Origin: Myxococcales bacterium
GTDB lineage: Bacteria > Myxococcota > UBA727 > JABDBI01
Assembly: GCA_023898405.1 (NCBI GenBank)
Contig: CP060221.1
Coordinates: 2,433,501 to 2,497,500, forward strand
Reading direction: 5' to 3'
DNA: 64,000 nt
Every line of letters starts with the position of its first letter. Position 1 is the first letter of the stretch. This document shows positions 8,524 through 17,380 of the stretch, in pieces. A program made the translations under genes and the position numbers. The notes below the pieces were generated by a model, which saw only the letters and a list, made by a program, of their open reading frames with translations, was not told where the DNA came from and searched no databases.

Positions 8524-9801
8524 TTATTTCTGACAAGGCTCCGATGCATAAATCTTTCGAGTAATGTTTTGAACGCAGCTTTGAAGAATTTTTCGTACTT
8601 GAGGGCCGTTGGTCCAAGGTTCGTTGTCAGAATAATCTATATCGGCACCAATCTCTTTTAGAGCTTTTGCATAATCATCAATGTCTTTTAAGGCCAGGAG
8701 GCGGCGATCTTTTTCAGATTTACGTTCAAAGTGAGAGGAATAATATTCGTAGTCTTCAAATCCGTCGCTAATTGCCCTGCAGATGCCATTACTAGATGTG
8801 GGGTAGGTGATTTCGTGAGCGACGTAAAATAGCGCGCATATGTCTAATGCTAATTCGGTGTGATTGCTTTCGGTGTTTTGAATAAACAAATACCATTTTT
8901 TGAAGGACGGCAAGGATCTATTGATATAGCACTGATGCCTATCTTGGTGAAGCTTGTCGTGTGCAGCCATCAGCATGCAAGAAACAAAATTCTGGTTGGC
9001 ATAGTTAGAAAAATCATTTGGGCTTTCTCTTTGAATCTGAATAAAGAGCATATATGTAGCAAAGCTGCCCCATTTTCCTCCATGAATTTCATTGTTACCC
9101 ACGCTAGGATAGGGTTGGATAAATACTTTATTAAGCAAAGCATATAAAAAACCGCTAAAACCAAAGAGGCCATTTTTGCTTAAAAATGGGATCGTATTTT
9201 TTAGGTAAGGTTGGTTTAACAGGTGACAGCTGTTAAGTGGATCGAGTAATAAAACTTCTTTTATTGATTTGTTAGGCGGTAGAAGTACAACTGATTCAAT
9301 TAGTTTACGGAAAATATTTAAGATAATGTCATCGCATGAATCAATATTTGTATGTAGAAATTTTTGAGCTTTATCGGGGCAAGAAAACTGGCAAAGATCA
9401 GATATGATGATGAGTTTTAATCCGATCAGGTGCATAAGCGGAATGTCTTGACGCTCTTCGGCAATAATATTTTCAATATCAATTTGTAATTTCTGCCAAT
9501 ATTCCTGAAATGTTAAATATTGAGGAGCTTCCTCTATTAGAGGGCGAAAAAAATTTTGAGCAGTGTCTAACTCTTCTTTAAAAAAATGTTGGTGTTCTAC
9601 AGAAATTTTATCCTCATTTCTTTGAGCTAAAATTGCTTGCACATAACAACATATTTTTTCCAAATCCTTATCAATAATTTCGATGCTGTTTTTTTTGGGC
9701 ATTGGGATTGAGGAATAGAGTCCAAAATTACTCGCCCAAGCTGGCATTATAGTGATTAGATTTGCTAGGAAAAAGCTGCAAAATAAAAATCTCACTCTCA
9801 T
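8524..9801 (-). CDS. Exported protein of unknown function, Cys-containing
   Basis: About 425 residues. The start is placed at 9801 (M-R-V-R-F-L-F-C-S-F-F-L-A-N-L), which gives a proper signal peptide cut near A-W-A-S-N; the longer frame to 9885 would add 28 polar residues in front. The mature part is helical with scattered cysteines and contains L-A-L-D-I-C-A-L-F-Y-V-A-H-E-I near residue 335. I do not recognise a family. It is the last of four exported unknowns in a row. Confidence 0.6.
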   Translation of the reverse strand: MRVRFLFCSFFLANLITIMPAWASNFGLYSSIPMPKKNSIEIIDKDLEKICCYVQAILAQRNEDKISVEHQHFFKEELDTAQNFFRPLIEEAPQYLTFQEYWQKLQIDIENIIAEERQDIPLMHLIGLKLIIISDLCQFSCPDKAQKFLHTNIDSCDDIILNIFRKLIESVVLLPPNKSIKEVLLLDPLNSCHLLNQPYLKNTIPFLSKNGLFGFSGFLYALLNKVFIQPYPSVGNNEIHGGKWGSFATYMLFIQIQRESPNDFSNYANQNFVSCMLMAAHDKLHQDRHQCYINRSLPSFKKWYLFIQNTESNHTELALDICALFYVAHEITYPTSSNGICRAISDGFEDYEYYSSHFERKSEKDRRLLALKDIDDYAKALKEIGADIDYSDNEPWTNGPQVRKILQSCVQNITRKIYASEPCQK

Positions 9802-9979
9802 GAATTTTTTCCACAAATAAAAAAATTGGCTCTGGATTTTTTGATTAGCAGATGGTGAAGCTTGCATAAGAGAGCTTCTGGTCAAAAAAATAAACTATGT
9901 TGCTAAATTTGTTATTTTTCGCCAGCACCACATCTTTAGAAGTTTCCTTATTCAGGTAGCTTAGAGTGAAAAAGACTTT

Positions 9980-10162
9980 ATGTTTTACAAGGTCAGCTTT
10001 CTTCGCGATAATCTTGCAGCTTACAAGCTTTCTCTGAAAGCAAAATAAGCTAAGCCAGCCCCAAATCCAAAAAAAATCTCGCGACTAAAAAGTAGTATTG
10101 AAGAAACAAAAGGCAAGATAGAACAACGAATAGCAGAGCTGGAGACTCAACTGCGGCAATAG
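9980..10162 (+). pseudogene. Decayed small coiled-coil gene
   Basis: Reading from ATG 9980 gives 22 residues, an in-frame TAA at 10046, and then a further 37 residues in the same frame to TAG 10162. The second half (K-I-S-R-L-K-S-S-I-E-E-T-K-G-K-I-E-Q-R-I) is a typical charged coiled coil. One nonsense change, for example CAA to TAA, in a gene of about 60 codons explains this. The rest of the 9802-10245 gap shows nothing else coding. Confidence 0.4.
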
Positions 10163-10245
10163 CTTAATTTAAAAATGCTTTCATATTGGGGTAGACAGTG
10201 GTGCCACTGCTTGCCAATCAAAACACAAACTAAATAAAGCTGTAA

Positions 10246-11166
10246 TTAAAATAAATTTTCAGAAGCATTGATCAGAGAAAATCCATCTACGTCGTTTCCG
10301 TGAATCTTTACTCCCCAATGGAGATGTGGCCCATTTACTCTTCCTGTTGCGCCGGACTCGCCGATGATGGTGTCTTTATCGACCATCATGCCCTCTAAAA
10401 CAATGGGTTTAGAGAGGTGGCAATAAAGGGTGAAAACTCCAAGACCATGGTCAATAATGATGGTGTTTCCTCCGAAGAAAAGCTCTCCCACAAACACTAC
10501 CTTTCCGGTGTTGGCAGGTCTTATCTGTGTGCCAATGCGAGCTCTAAAATCTGTTCCTAAGTGTTGCGTTTTCTTAAGCTTATTAAATATTCTTTGTGTG
10601 CCAAAAATACTGGTAATTTTTGAATTTAAGGGGGCGATAAAGGCTTGGTTAAAGAAAGGGGTAGTACTGGAGTTGGCAAAAATTTTGCTTAAAAATTCAT
10701 TTTCTTTTTGAACTTGTTGCATATCTTCATTTGATAATACAACTCGTTTTTTATCCACGTTGAGAGTTTCTTTGGGGTATTCAAAATCCTCAACGATAAT
10801 TTTTTCTAGATTCTGTGCATAGGAATTTTCAAATTGAAAGACACAATGAAAATTTTTATCTGAAGAAAAATATGATTGAGACAAAAATGCAAAGGCTTCC
10901 AAATTTTTTTTGTCAACCACAAAGGGAATTTCTATCTTATCGCAGATGAGTTTTTCATTTTTAAAGGGGCCGTAGTAAGGAAATTTTATATATGAAGCCT
11001 GGCCTGGTGAAATTTTATAAGTGTTTTTTGAGGCTCTTATAGCTTCTATTTGTTTATTAACCCGGTCTTTCAGTTGAAAATAGGGAATACCGGTGCTTAT
11101 GCATCCAAAGATAATCAGTGATAGCGGAACAATAGACCAAAAGAGATAATTTTTTTTTCTACTCAT
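10246..11166 (-). CDS. M23-family peptidoglycan endopeptidase, membrane-anchored
   Basis: About 306 residues. A start at 11166 (M-S-R-K-K-N-Y-L-F-W-S-I-V-P-L) gives a single N-terminal membrane helix. The C-terminal 110 residues are a LytM/M23 zinc peptidase domain: the zinc ligands appear in H-L-G-T-D-F and H-L-H-W-G, with G-x-T-G-R-V-N-G-P-H just before the second. Such enzymes cut peptide cross-links in peptidoglycan in the periplasm. The D-F at the first motif replaces the more common G-x-D spacing only slightly, so activity is likely. Confidence 0.88.
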   Translation of the reverse strand: MSRKKNYLFWSIVPLSLIIFGCISTGIPYFQLKDRVNKQIEAIRASKNTYKISPGQASYIKFPYYGPFKNEKLICDKIEIPFVVDKKNLEAFAFLSQSYFSSDKNFHCVFQFENSYAQNLEKIIVEDFEYPKETLNVDKKRVVLSNEDMQQVQKENEFLSKIFANSSTTPFFNQAFIAPLNSKITSIFGTQRIFNKLKKTQHLGTDFRARIGTQIRPANTGKVVFVGELFFGGNTIIIDHGLGVFTLYCHLSKPIVLEGMMVDKDTIIGESGATGRVNGPHLHWGVKIHGNDVDGFSLINASENLF

Positions 11167-11270
11167 GCTCAGTCCGTAATAAATTTGAAATAACAGTTTG
11201 AGCTCTAACAACAATGAAAATAAATTCTACCTAGGTTAAATTATTTGCACATAATATGGCTAGGCATGAA

Positions 11271-11474
11271 TTAAAGAACGAAGTAAGCCCATGCAAAGAT
11301 TCCCACAACAAAGATATTTGCTAATAGCCATAGTGAAATGAAGATGCGCCTTGGCAAGCTTTGCCATATGGTAGATTGAAATTGCCGCAAACATGAAAGA
11401 TAAGCATGCTTACACCTATCATTTTTGAAGTGTTGTGAATTTCTAAACGCATCATTTTCTTGACTTATATTCAT
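11271..11474 (-). CDS. Small membrane protein
   Basis: A 67-residue ORF with a polar, cysteine-containing N-terminus and one strongly hydrophobic segment from about residue 44 to the end (I-F-I-S-L-W-L-L-A-N-I-F-V-V-G-I-F-A-W-A). It would be a C-terminally anchored single-span protein. It stands alone between two larger genes and no family is recognised. A chance ORF cannot be excluded. Confidence 0.4.
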   Translation of the reverse strand: MNISQENDAFRNSQHFKNDRCKHAYLSCLRQFQSTIWQSLPRRIFISLWLLANIFVVGIFAWAYFVL

Positions 11475-11656
11475 GTTTCATAATTATACAGATTTCCTAG
11501 ACCTGAAAAGAGGGTCTAAGTTCACTCTCTTACGAAAGAGAAAAAAATCATATGCTAGGAATCATAGCAATCTTCTTTGTGTTTTAGAGCGCAGCGCTCT
11601 GAAGCGATGGTGGATGTTTTTAAGTTTTCACGGATACATATAAAAGGAAAATATAT

Positions 11657-12868
11657 ATGAAACTATGTTTTGCGGTTATCCTCTTAGTCTTATCTTTTAA
11701 CTTAAAGGCTATATCACCAAAAAATAATATCACGGCAGGATTTTTTCACAGCATGTTTATAAGTGAAAATGATGATCTTTTAGTTTGTGGAAACAACAAT
11801 AAATGTCAACTGGGTTTGAAAGATAGAACTCCTAGGCCAATATTTGAGAAAATTAATAATGCGCCTAAAATAATTGCCCTTAGTGCGGGATGTGGTCACA
11901 GTTTATTTATAGATGAAAATTATGATGTTTGGGTTTGTGGAGGTAACGAGTATGGCCAGCTGGGATTAGGAGATACTATAGATAGAAAGATACTAAAGAA
12001 AAATGATAATTTGTCAGGAATAGTTGGTGTTTATGCAGGAAATTTTTACAGTCTATTTCTAGACCAAAGTGGTCAAGTGTGGGCTTGTGGAAATAACCAT
12101 TCTGGCCAGCTTGGCTTAGGTGATACTAGAAATAGATGTGCACCAGAAAAAATTAATGTGCCTAAAATAATTGCTCTTAGTGCGGGATGTGGTCACAGTT
12201 TATTTATAGATGAAAATTATGATGTTTGGGCTTGTGGATATAACTACTATGGCGAGCTAGGATTAGGTGATATTATAGATAGATGGACGCCAGAAAAAAT
12301 TAATAATTTGTCTGAAATAACTACTGTTTGTGCTGGGAGCTATCACAGTCTGTTTGCAAATCAAAATGGTGAAGTTTTTGTTTGTGGAAATAACTATCAT
12401 GGCCAACTGGGACTGGGAAATACCGCAGGTAGACAGACACCAGAAAAAATTAATATGCCTAAAATAATCGCCATGAGTGCGGGATATGAACACACTTTGT
12501 TTATAGATGAAAATTATAAGGCTTGGGCTTGTGGAAATAACTATTATGGCCAGCTAGGGTTAAGGGGAACTGCAAGTAGGCAAACACCAGAAAAAATTAA
12601 TAATTTGTCAGAAATAAGTAATGCCTGTGCGGGAAGTTTTCAAAGTCTATTTGTAGACAGGAGTGGAAAAATTTTGGTCTGCGGATCTAATGCTTATGGG
12701 CAACTAGGTCTAGGTAATCGTTGCTATAAACAAGGCTTAGAAGAAATTGAAAATATTAGGAGCAGCTCGATAGGTAAAAAATATGGCAAAAAACCTTTAG
12801 ATTTATACCAATCCCAAAAATTAACCGAGTCTTTAATTTCTGAGTACACGCAGCAAAGCGATAACTAA
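11657..12868 (+). CDS. Exported RCC1-repeat protein
   Basis: A 403-residue protein with a signal peptide of about 18 residues. It then has seven repeats of about 50 residues with the RCC1/BLIP-II signature C-G-x-N-x-Y-G-Q-L-G-L-G-[DN]-T. Units alternate between two versions (one with P-K-I-I-A-L-S-A-G-C-G-H-S-L-F, one with I-x-x-x-C-A-G-S-x-x-S-L-F), so the gene grew by duplication of a two-unit block. Such seven-bladed propellers bind proteins; in eukaryotes RCC1 binds Ran and chromatin, and some intracellular bacteria secrete RCC1 proteins. An ATG with AAAGGAAAA in front supports the start. Confidence 0.9.
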   Translation: MKLCFAVILLVLSFNLKAISPKNNITAGFFHSMFISENDDLLVCGNNNKCQLGLKDRTPRPIFEKINNAPKIIALSAGCGHSLFIDENYDVWVCGGNEYGQLGLGDTIDRKILKKNDNLSGIVGVYAGNFYSLFLDQSGQVWACGNNHSGQLGLGDTRNRCAPEKINVPKIIALSAGCGHSLFIDENYDVWACGYNYYGELGLGDIIDRWTPEKINNLSEITTVCAGSYHSLFANQNGEVFVCGNNYHGQLGLGNTAGRQTPEKINMPKIIAMSAGYEHTLFIDENYKAWACGNNYYGQLGLRGTASRQTPEKINNLSEISNACAGSFQSLFVDRSGKILVCGSNAYGQLGLGNRCYKQGLEEIENIRSSSIGKKYGKKPLDLYQSQKLTESLISEYTQQSDN

Positions 12869-13005
12869 CTGAAAATAGTAGCTTCTTAAAAATAGAAAAA
12901 TTACCGGTGTCGACATTTTAGATTGATACTGGCAATTTGCTTCTTATCCACAGCTTGTTTATCTGCAAAGTCAGATACTAATGAATAAATTATAACGAGA
13001 AAAAA

Positions 13006-13251
13006 ATGGTAGTTTGCAAAAAATTAGCGAGAGAACTCAAAGGCTTAGAACAAGCCCCTCTAGAAGGGCCCCTCGGGCAGTTGATCAAAGAACATATTAG
13101 TGAAGAAGCGTGGCTCGATTGGGTTGAAGCCGAAATGAAAATCATCAATGAAGAGCGTTTAGATCTAAGTGAAGAGAGATCTCAAATGCGCTTGTTTGAA
13201 GAAATGATTGGATTTTTGAACCTTCAAGATGTTATCGCAAGTCCTGAATAA
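13006..13251 (+). CDS. yggX: YggX family Fe(2+)-trafficking protein
   Basis: An 81-residue protein matching the YggX family over its length: a single cysteine near the N-terminus (V-V-C-K-K-L), G-L-E-x-A-P, G-x-L-G-x-x-I-x-x-x-I-S-x-x-A-W-x-x-W and I-I-N-E-E-R-L. The family is small and cytosolic and is linked to iron handling and protection of Fe-S clusters from oxidants. It lies 31 bases upstream of hflX in the same direction and could be cotranscribed with it. Confidence 0.82.
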   Translation: MVVCKKLARELKGLEQAPLEGPLGQLIKEHISEEAWLDWVEAEMKIINEERLDLSEERSQMRLFEEMIGFLNLQDVIASPE

Positions 13252-13282
13252 AGTTTGATTATCTACAAGCAATTGAGAAATT

Positions 13283-15043
13283 ATGAGCGAAATATTTGGC
13301 AATATAAAAGATCTCAAGCAGCACCAGCTTAAAGCTGTACAATCACTCAAAGATACACATGCAGGAAGTGTAGATATTCTTACTCTACAGCTTGCACGTA
13401 AGCTTGCCAAAGCGGCCTTCTTAACCCGCCGTATGGTAGCTGTTTTTTTGGATCGCAAAGGTGAAGTGCGTTCGGTGATGGTGGGCGATGTTACTCGACT
13501 CTATTTGCCAAATATAGGCCGCTTACGAGGTACTGAAGATCGTTTGCGTGGACTGCGGTTAATCGTTGCCAGACCTACACCGCCACATTTTATGATTTCG
13601 AGTGGTGGTGAAAAAAAATATTGTTTGACGAGCGACTTCAAAACAGACTTGGAAAAATTGCGCCTTGATGCCGTGGTAGAGATTGATGCAAGTCGCGATA
13701 ATATAGATGGTCCCTTGATCGTAGCCCATTTAGCAACACAGCGTTCAAACGAAGCTAATGTTATCACTGTCAAAGAAGAGTCGTTTCGTTCTATTCATCA
13801 GCTCGATATAAATTTTTCGCACTTGATAGATGAGATAGTCAAAGATCTTGCCCTATCAGGCTTGATAAAAAGTTCAGGGGAAACTCAAAAATATTTAGAA
13901 AAAGCTTTGCTTATCGGTGTTTATAACTGCAGCAAAAAAGAAGGCTTGAGCTCAATGGTAGAGCTTAAGGAATTGGCTCGCTCTGCTCGTGTTCAAGTAG
14001 TGGAAAGCGTGTACCAGTTTAGGGCTCGTTTTTATCCGAAAACTTTTATTGGTACGGGTAAGCTTGAAGAAATTTGTTTAAGAGCTTTGGCTTTAGGGGT
14101 TGAGATGTTGATATTCGACCACGATCTTTCACCATCGCAGTTGAATAATATTACTGATCTCACCGACCTGAAAATCCTTGATCGCAGCATGCTTATTCTT
14201 GACATATTTGCTCAACGCGCCGTTACCAGAGAAGGTAAACTGCAGGTTGAAATGGCGCAGTTGAGCTATTCGTTGCCACGATTAGCTAAAAAGCAAAGTG
14301 GATTATCCCGCCTTACCGGGGGAATTGGTGGGCGCGGTCCAGGGGAAACCAAGCTTGAGGTTGATAAGCGGCGAGTAAAGGATCGCTTAGCGAAGCTAAG
14401 TACAGAGCTTGAGCGCATTAAAAAACAGCGAGCTTTGCGTAGGCAGTCGCGCAAAAATCATGAGCTTCCTACTTTTGCTATTGTTGGCTACACCAATGCT
14501 GGAAAATCCACGTTGCTTAACGCACTATGCAATGCCGAGATATACGCAAAAGATGAATTATTTGCCACTCTCGACCCATATTCGCGGCGCCTGCGTTTTC
14601 CTCATGAGCAAGAAGTGGTGGTGACCGATACTGTTGGTTTTATTAACCATTTGCCGGAAAGTTTGATGAAAGCCTTTATGGCAACGCTCGAAGAATTAGA
14701 AGATGCAGATATTCTTTTGCATGTGGTGGATTGTTCTGATGAAAATTATCAACTCCAAATTTCTGTAGTTGAGAAGGTTTTGCTAGAACTAAACTTAAAA
14801 GACAAAAAACGCATTCTCATTTTTAATAAGATAGACAAATTAGATGAACTCACTCTTGGGAAACGTATTGGAATTAAAGACGTTATAAAAATTTCTGCTA
14901 CAGACAGAAGTGGGCTTTCTGATTTGATTGATGCATGTCTTAACTCTCTGGTTTTTATCAAAAAAATGAGCGCAAGAGAGGGTAAAAAGTCTCTTGGGGA
15001 GCCTAGTATAAATGTGGAATTCGATGGACGCTTCAAGGGGTGA
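13283..15043 (+). CDS. hflX: HflX ribosome-associated GTPase
   Basis: A 586-residue GTPase. An N-terminal extension of about 190 residues precedes the conserved HflX domain (F-I-G-T-G-K-L-E-E-I region) and the G-G-I-G-G-R-G-P-G-E-T-K-L-E linker. The G domain begins near residue 400: G1 G-Y-T-N-A-G-K-S-T, G3 D-T-V-G-F near 449 and G4 N-K-I-D near 514. HflX splits or rescues stalled ribosomes. The protein is longer than E. coli HflX (426 residues); the extended form is common in several non-enteric phyla. Confidence 0.95.
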   Translation: MSEIFGNIKDLKQHQLKAVQSLKDTHAGSVDILTLQLARKLAKAAFLTRRMVAVFLDRKGEVRSVMVGDVTRLYLPNIGRLRGTEDRLRGLRLIVARPTPPHFMISSGGEKKYCLTSDFKTDLEKLRLDAVVEIDASRDNIDGPLIVAHLATQRSNEANVITVKEESFRSIHQLDINFSHLIDEIVKDLALSGLIKSSGETQKYLEKALLIGVYNCSKKEGLSSMVELKELARSARVQVVESVYQFRARFYPKTFIGTGKLEEICLRALALGVEMLIFDHDLSPSQLNNITDLTDLKILDRSMLILDIFAQRAVTREGKLQVEMAQLSYSLPRLAKKQSGLSRLTGGIGGRGPGETKLEVDKRRVKDRLAKLSTELERIKKQRALRRQSRKNHELPTFAIVGYTNAGKSTLLNALCNAEIYAKDELFATLDPYSRRLRFPHEQEVVVTDTVGFINHLPESLMKAFMATLEELEDADILLHVVDCSDENYQLQISVVEKVLLELNLKDKKRILIFNKIDKLDELTLGKRIGIKDVIKISATDRSGLSDLIDACLNSLVFIKKMSAREGKKSLGEPSINVEFDGRFKG

Positions 15044-15090
15044 ACCGCGCTTTACAAGCTAATTTTAGCTTGTTATAGCTTTAGTTGTTT

Positions 15091-15192
15091 GGTACCGGCT
15101 AGAGTACGTCTTTGCGCACAACAGCTTAATCTTTCGATATTTTCACAAGCGCTAAGTTGCCTTTGCATTATTTGCCTTGGTACCGGTTTGAG
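15091..15192. repeat. Pair of GGTACCGG direct repeats upstream of rimP
   Basis: GGTACCGGCTAGAG at 15091 and GGTACCGGTTTGAG at 15179 lie 88 bases apart in the 205 bp gap between hflX and rimP. Each contains the palindrome GGTACC. They could be protein-binding sites in the promoter or leader of the rimP-infB operon, or relics of a repeat. A hairpin, ACAAGCTA/TAGCTTGT, just after hflX (about 15053-15072) may end its transcript. Confidence 0.3.
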
Positions 15193-15248
15193 AGCTTATT
15201 GCTTTTGGACTTGGTGGTTTGGAATTTATCGAAAATTTGGTAGGTTAA

Positions 15249-15788
15249 ATGGAAAATTTTGTTGTTAGACTAAGCTTGGATGAAGAAGAGCTTAAAAATA
15301 TTATAGAGCCATTGCTCGATAGTGAAGGTTTTGAACTTATACGTTTGACTTTGAAACGTTCACAGGCAAAATCGTTGCTTGCTCTTTTTGTTGATACTAA
15401 AGCTCAGAAGAACGGCATTATTTTAGAGAATCTTGAGTTTATCTCTCGTTTTTTGTCTGATGTGCTTGATGCCAAAGATGAAGCAAAAACTATTTTAAAT
15501 AGTCGCTATGATCTTGAAGTATCTACTCCTGGAGTTGATAGACCATTAACCAAAGCTCGCCATTTTAGTGAGGCTGTTGGAGAGCGTGTGAAAATCCGCC
15601 TGCATTCTGCTGAACGGCATGGGACACGAGGATTGTTAGGAAATCTTCAAGAGGCTTTAGAAGGTTTTATTGTTTTGAAAGTTGAAGGAAAAAATGAGCT
15701 TCTTAAGATTTCTTTCGAAGAAATAGCTGAAGCCCATATAGTTTTTGATTTTACGAATATGAGTAAGCCCAAAAAGAAGCTCAATTAA
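15249..15788 (+). CDS. rimP: Ribosome maturation factor RimP
   Basis: A 179-residue protein with the RimP N-terminal domain (I-I-E-P-L-L-D-S-E-G-F-E-L) and the signature Y-D-L-E-V-S-T-P-G-V-D-R-P-L, followed by the SH3-like C-terminal domain. RimP binds the 30S subunit and helps its assembly. It is the first gene of the rimP-nusA-ylxR-infB-rbfA cluster, a well-conserved order, and is followed 18 bases later by nusA. Confidence 0.95.
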   Translation: MENFVVRLSLDEEELKNIIEPLLDSEGFELIRLTLKRSQAKSLLALFVDTKAQKNGIILENLEFISRFLSDVLDAKDEAKTILNSRYDLEVSTPGVDRPLTKARHFSEAVGERVKIRLHSAERHGTRGLLGNLQEALEGFIVLKVEGKNELLKISFEEIAEAHIVFDFTNMSKPKKKLN

Positions 15789-15806
15789 CCAATTTGGGAG
15801 AAGAGA

Positions 15807-17369
15807 ATGAAGCTGGAACAATTAGATTTAGGTGCAGTGCTCGAGCAAGTTGGTCGAGAAAAAAATATTGGTAAAGAGGTTCTCGTTTCTGCGCTTGAAG
15901 ATGCTATGCTGAGCGCCGCTCGCAAAAAGCTTGGTTTGGATGCTGACCTTGAAGCTCGCTATAACGAAGAAATCGGCGAGGTCGAAGTTTATGAATTTCT
16001 GCGTATCATAAAAGATGGCGAAGTAAAAAAGTCTGGGGAAATTTTTTTCAAAGATGCAAAAAAACTGGATCCTGATCTAACTGAGGAAGCTCTTGGTGAA
16101 GATCTTGGTGTGAAACTTGAGTCTAGTGAGTTCGGTCGAATAGCTGCTCAGAATGCCAAACAGATCATTGTTCAAAGAGTGCGTGAAGCAGAACGAATGA
16201 TGGTTTATAACGAGTATAAAGATCGTAAGGGTGAGATTGCTACAGGTACCGTGAGGCGTTTTGAACGTGGTGATGTGATCGTTGATTTGGGTAGAGCAGA
16301 AGCCATATTGCCGACCTCAGAACAGATTTCTAAAGAGAATATTCGTATTCACGATCGTATTGTTGCGTACGTTGTGGATGTGCTTGAGGTAGCAAGAGGA
16401 GCGCAGATTATTCTTTCTCGGACACATCCAAATCTGGTAGTGAAATTGTTTGAACAAGAAGTACCCGAAATTGCCGAGGGAATCGTCAGCATAGAGAGCG
16501 CTGCACGAGAAGCAGGGTTTAGAACCAAAATCTCTGTCCGATCCAAAGATCAGGATGTTGATCCTGTTGGAGCGTGTGTCGGGATGAAGGGAGCTCGGGT
16601 CCAGGCGGTTGTGCAAGAGTTGCGTGGAGAAAAGATCGATATTGTTCCTTACGACTTGGACGAAGCTCGTTTTGTTTGTAATGCGCTTGCTCCAGCTGAG
16701 GCAACTCGTGTTTTGATCAATGAAGAAGAACGCAGTATGCAAATTGTTGTTCCTGATGAACAATTGTCATTGGCGATTGGACGAAGAGGGCAAAATGTGC
16801 GCTTGGCTTCACAGTTGACAGGGTGGAAAATTGACATTCAGGCTGAGTCGAAGGCGGCTGCTGAAAAAGAAGAGGCCTGGGTATCACTTTCCCAAATTAA
16901 ATCGTTATCTGAGCTTCAATTCCAAACCTTGTTTAACTATGGAATTAAGAGCGTCACAGATTTTTTGGAAACTGATAACGATACCTTAGAAACAATTCCT
17001 GGGTTTGAAGAATCTGACTTTGTTGCCTTAAAAGCGGAAGCTGAAAATGTGAAAAAGTCAGAAGAAGAACGAAAAGTTGAGCAGGGAAAATTAGTACGTA
17101 TTTTTGCTAAGGTTTTGTTGGTTATTGATGAAGTTTGTAGCAAACTTGCCGAGGAAGATCGTCAGTCTGAATTAGCTCTCGACAGCCTAGGGATAGAATC
17201 AAAAGAAAAATTGGAAGCTGTAGGTTTTAGCGATCTAGTAGATGTCTTCCTGTGCAAAGATGCGCAAGGCTTGGCTAAAAGTGCTGATCTTGATTTAGAT
17301 ACTGCAAAGGTGATTTTTGAAGTGGCTAAGAAGAAATTGGCTGCTCTTGATTCCCGCATTAGCTGCTAA
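15807..17369 (+). CDS. nusA: Transcription termination/antitermination factor NusA
   Basis: A 520-residue NusA with all expected parts: an N-terminal RNA-polymerase-binding domain, S1 domain (G-E-I-A-T-G-T-V-R-R-F-E-R-G-D-V-I-V-D-L), two KH domains (D-P-V-G-A-C-V-G-M-K-G-A-R and S-L-A-I-G-R-R-G-Q-N-V-R) and a helical C-terminal tail with helix-hairpin-helix-like repeats (E-T-I-P-G-F). NusA controls pausing and termination. A GGGAGAAGAG site precedes the ATG. The next gene begins 11 bases after its stop. Confidence 0.96.
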   Translation: MKLEQLDLGAVLEQVGREKNIGKEVLVSALEDAMLSAARKKLGLDADLEARYNEEIGEVEVYEFLRIIKDGEVKKSGEIFFKDAKKLDPDLTEEALGEDLGVKLESSEFGRIAAQNAKQIIVQRVREAERMMVYNEYKDRKGEIATGTVRRFERGDVIVDLGRAEAILPTSEQISKENIRIHDRIVAYVVDVLEVARGAQIILSRTHPNLVVKLFEQEVPEIAEGIVSIESAAREAGFRTKISVRSKDQDVDPVGACVGMKGARVQAVVQELRGEKIDIVPYDLDEARFVCNALAPAEATRVLINEEERSMQIVVPDEQLSLAIGRRGQNVRLASQLTGWKIDIQAESKAAAEKEEAWVSLSQIKSLSELQFQTLFNYGIKSVTDFLETDNDTLETIPGFEESDFVALKAEAENVKKSEEERKVEQGKLVRIFAKVLLVIDEVCSKLAEEDRQSELALDSLGIESKEKLEAVGFSDLVDVFLCKDAQGLAKSADLDLDTAKVIFEVAKKKLAALDSRISC

Positions 17370-17380
17370 GTGAAAATCGT

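Noticed and set aside
13165..13458. Antisense ORFs over yggX, hflX, nusA and infB
   Set aside because: They are shadows of strongly conserved genes in other frames, without own start signals.
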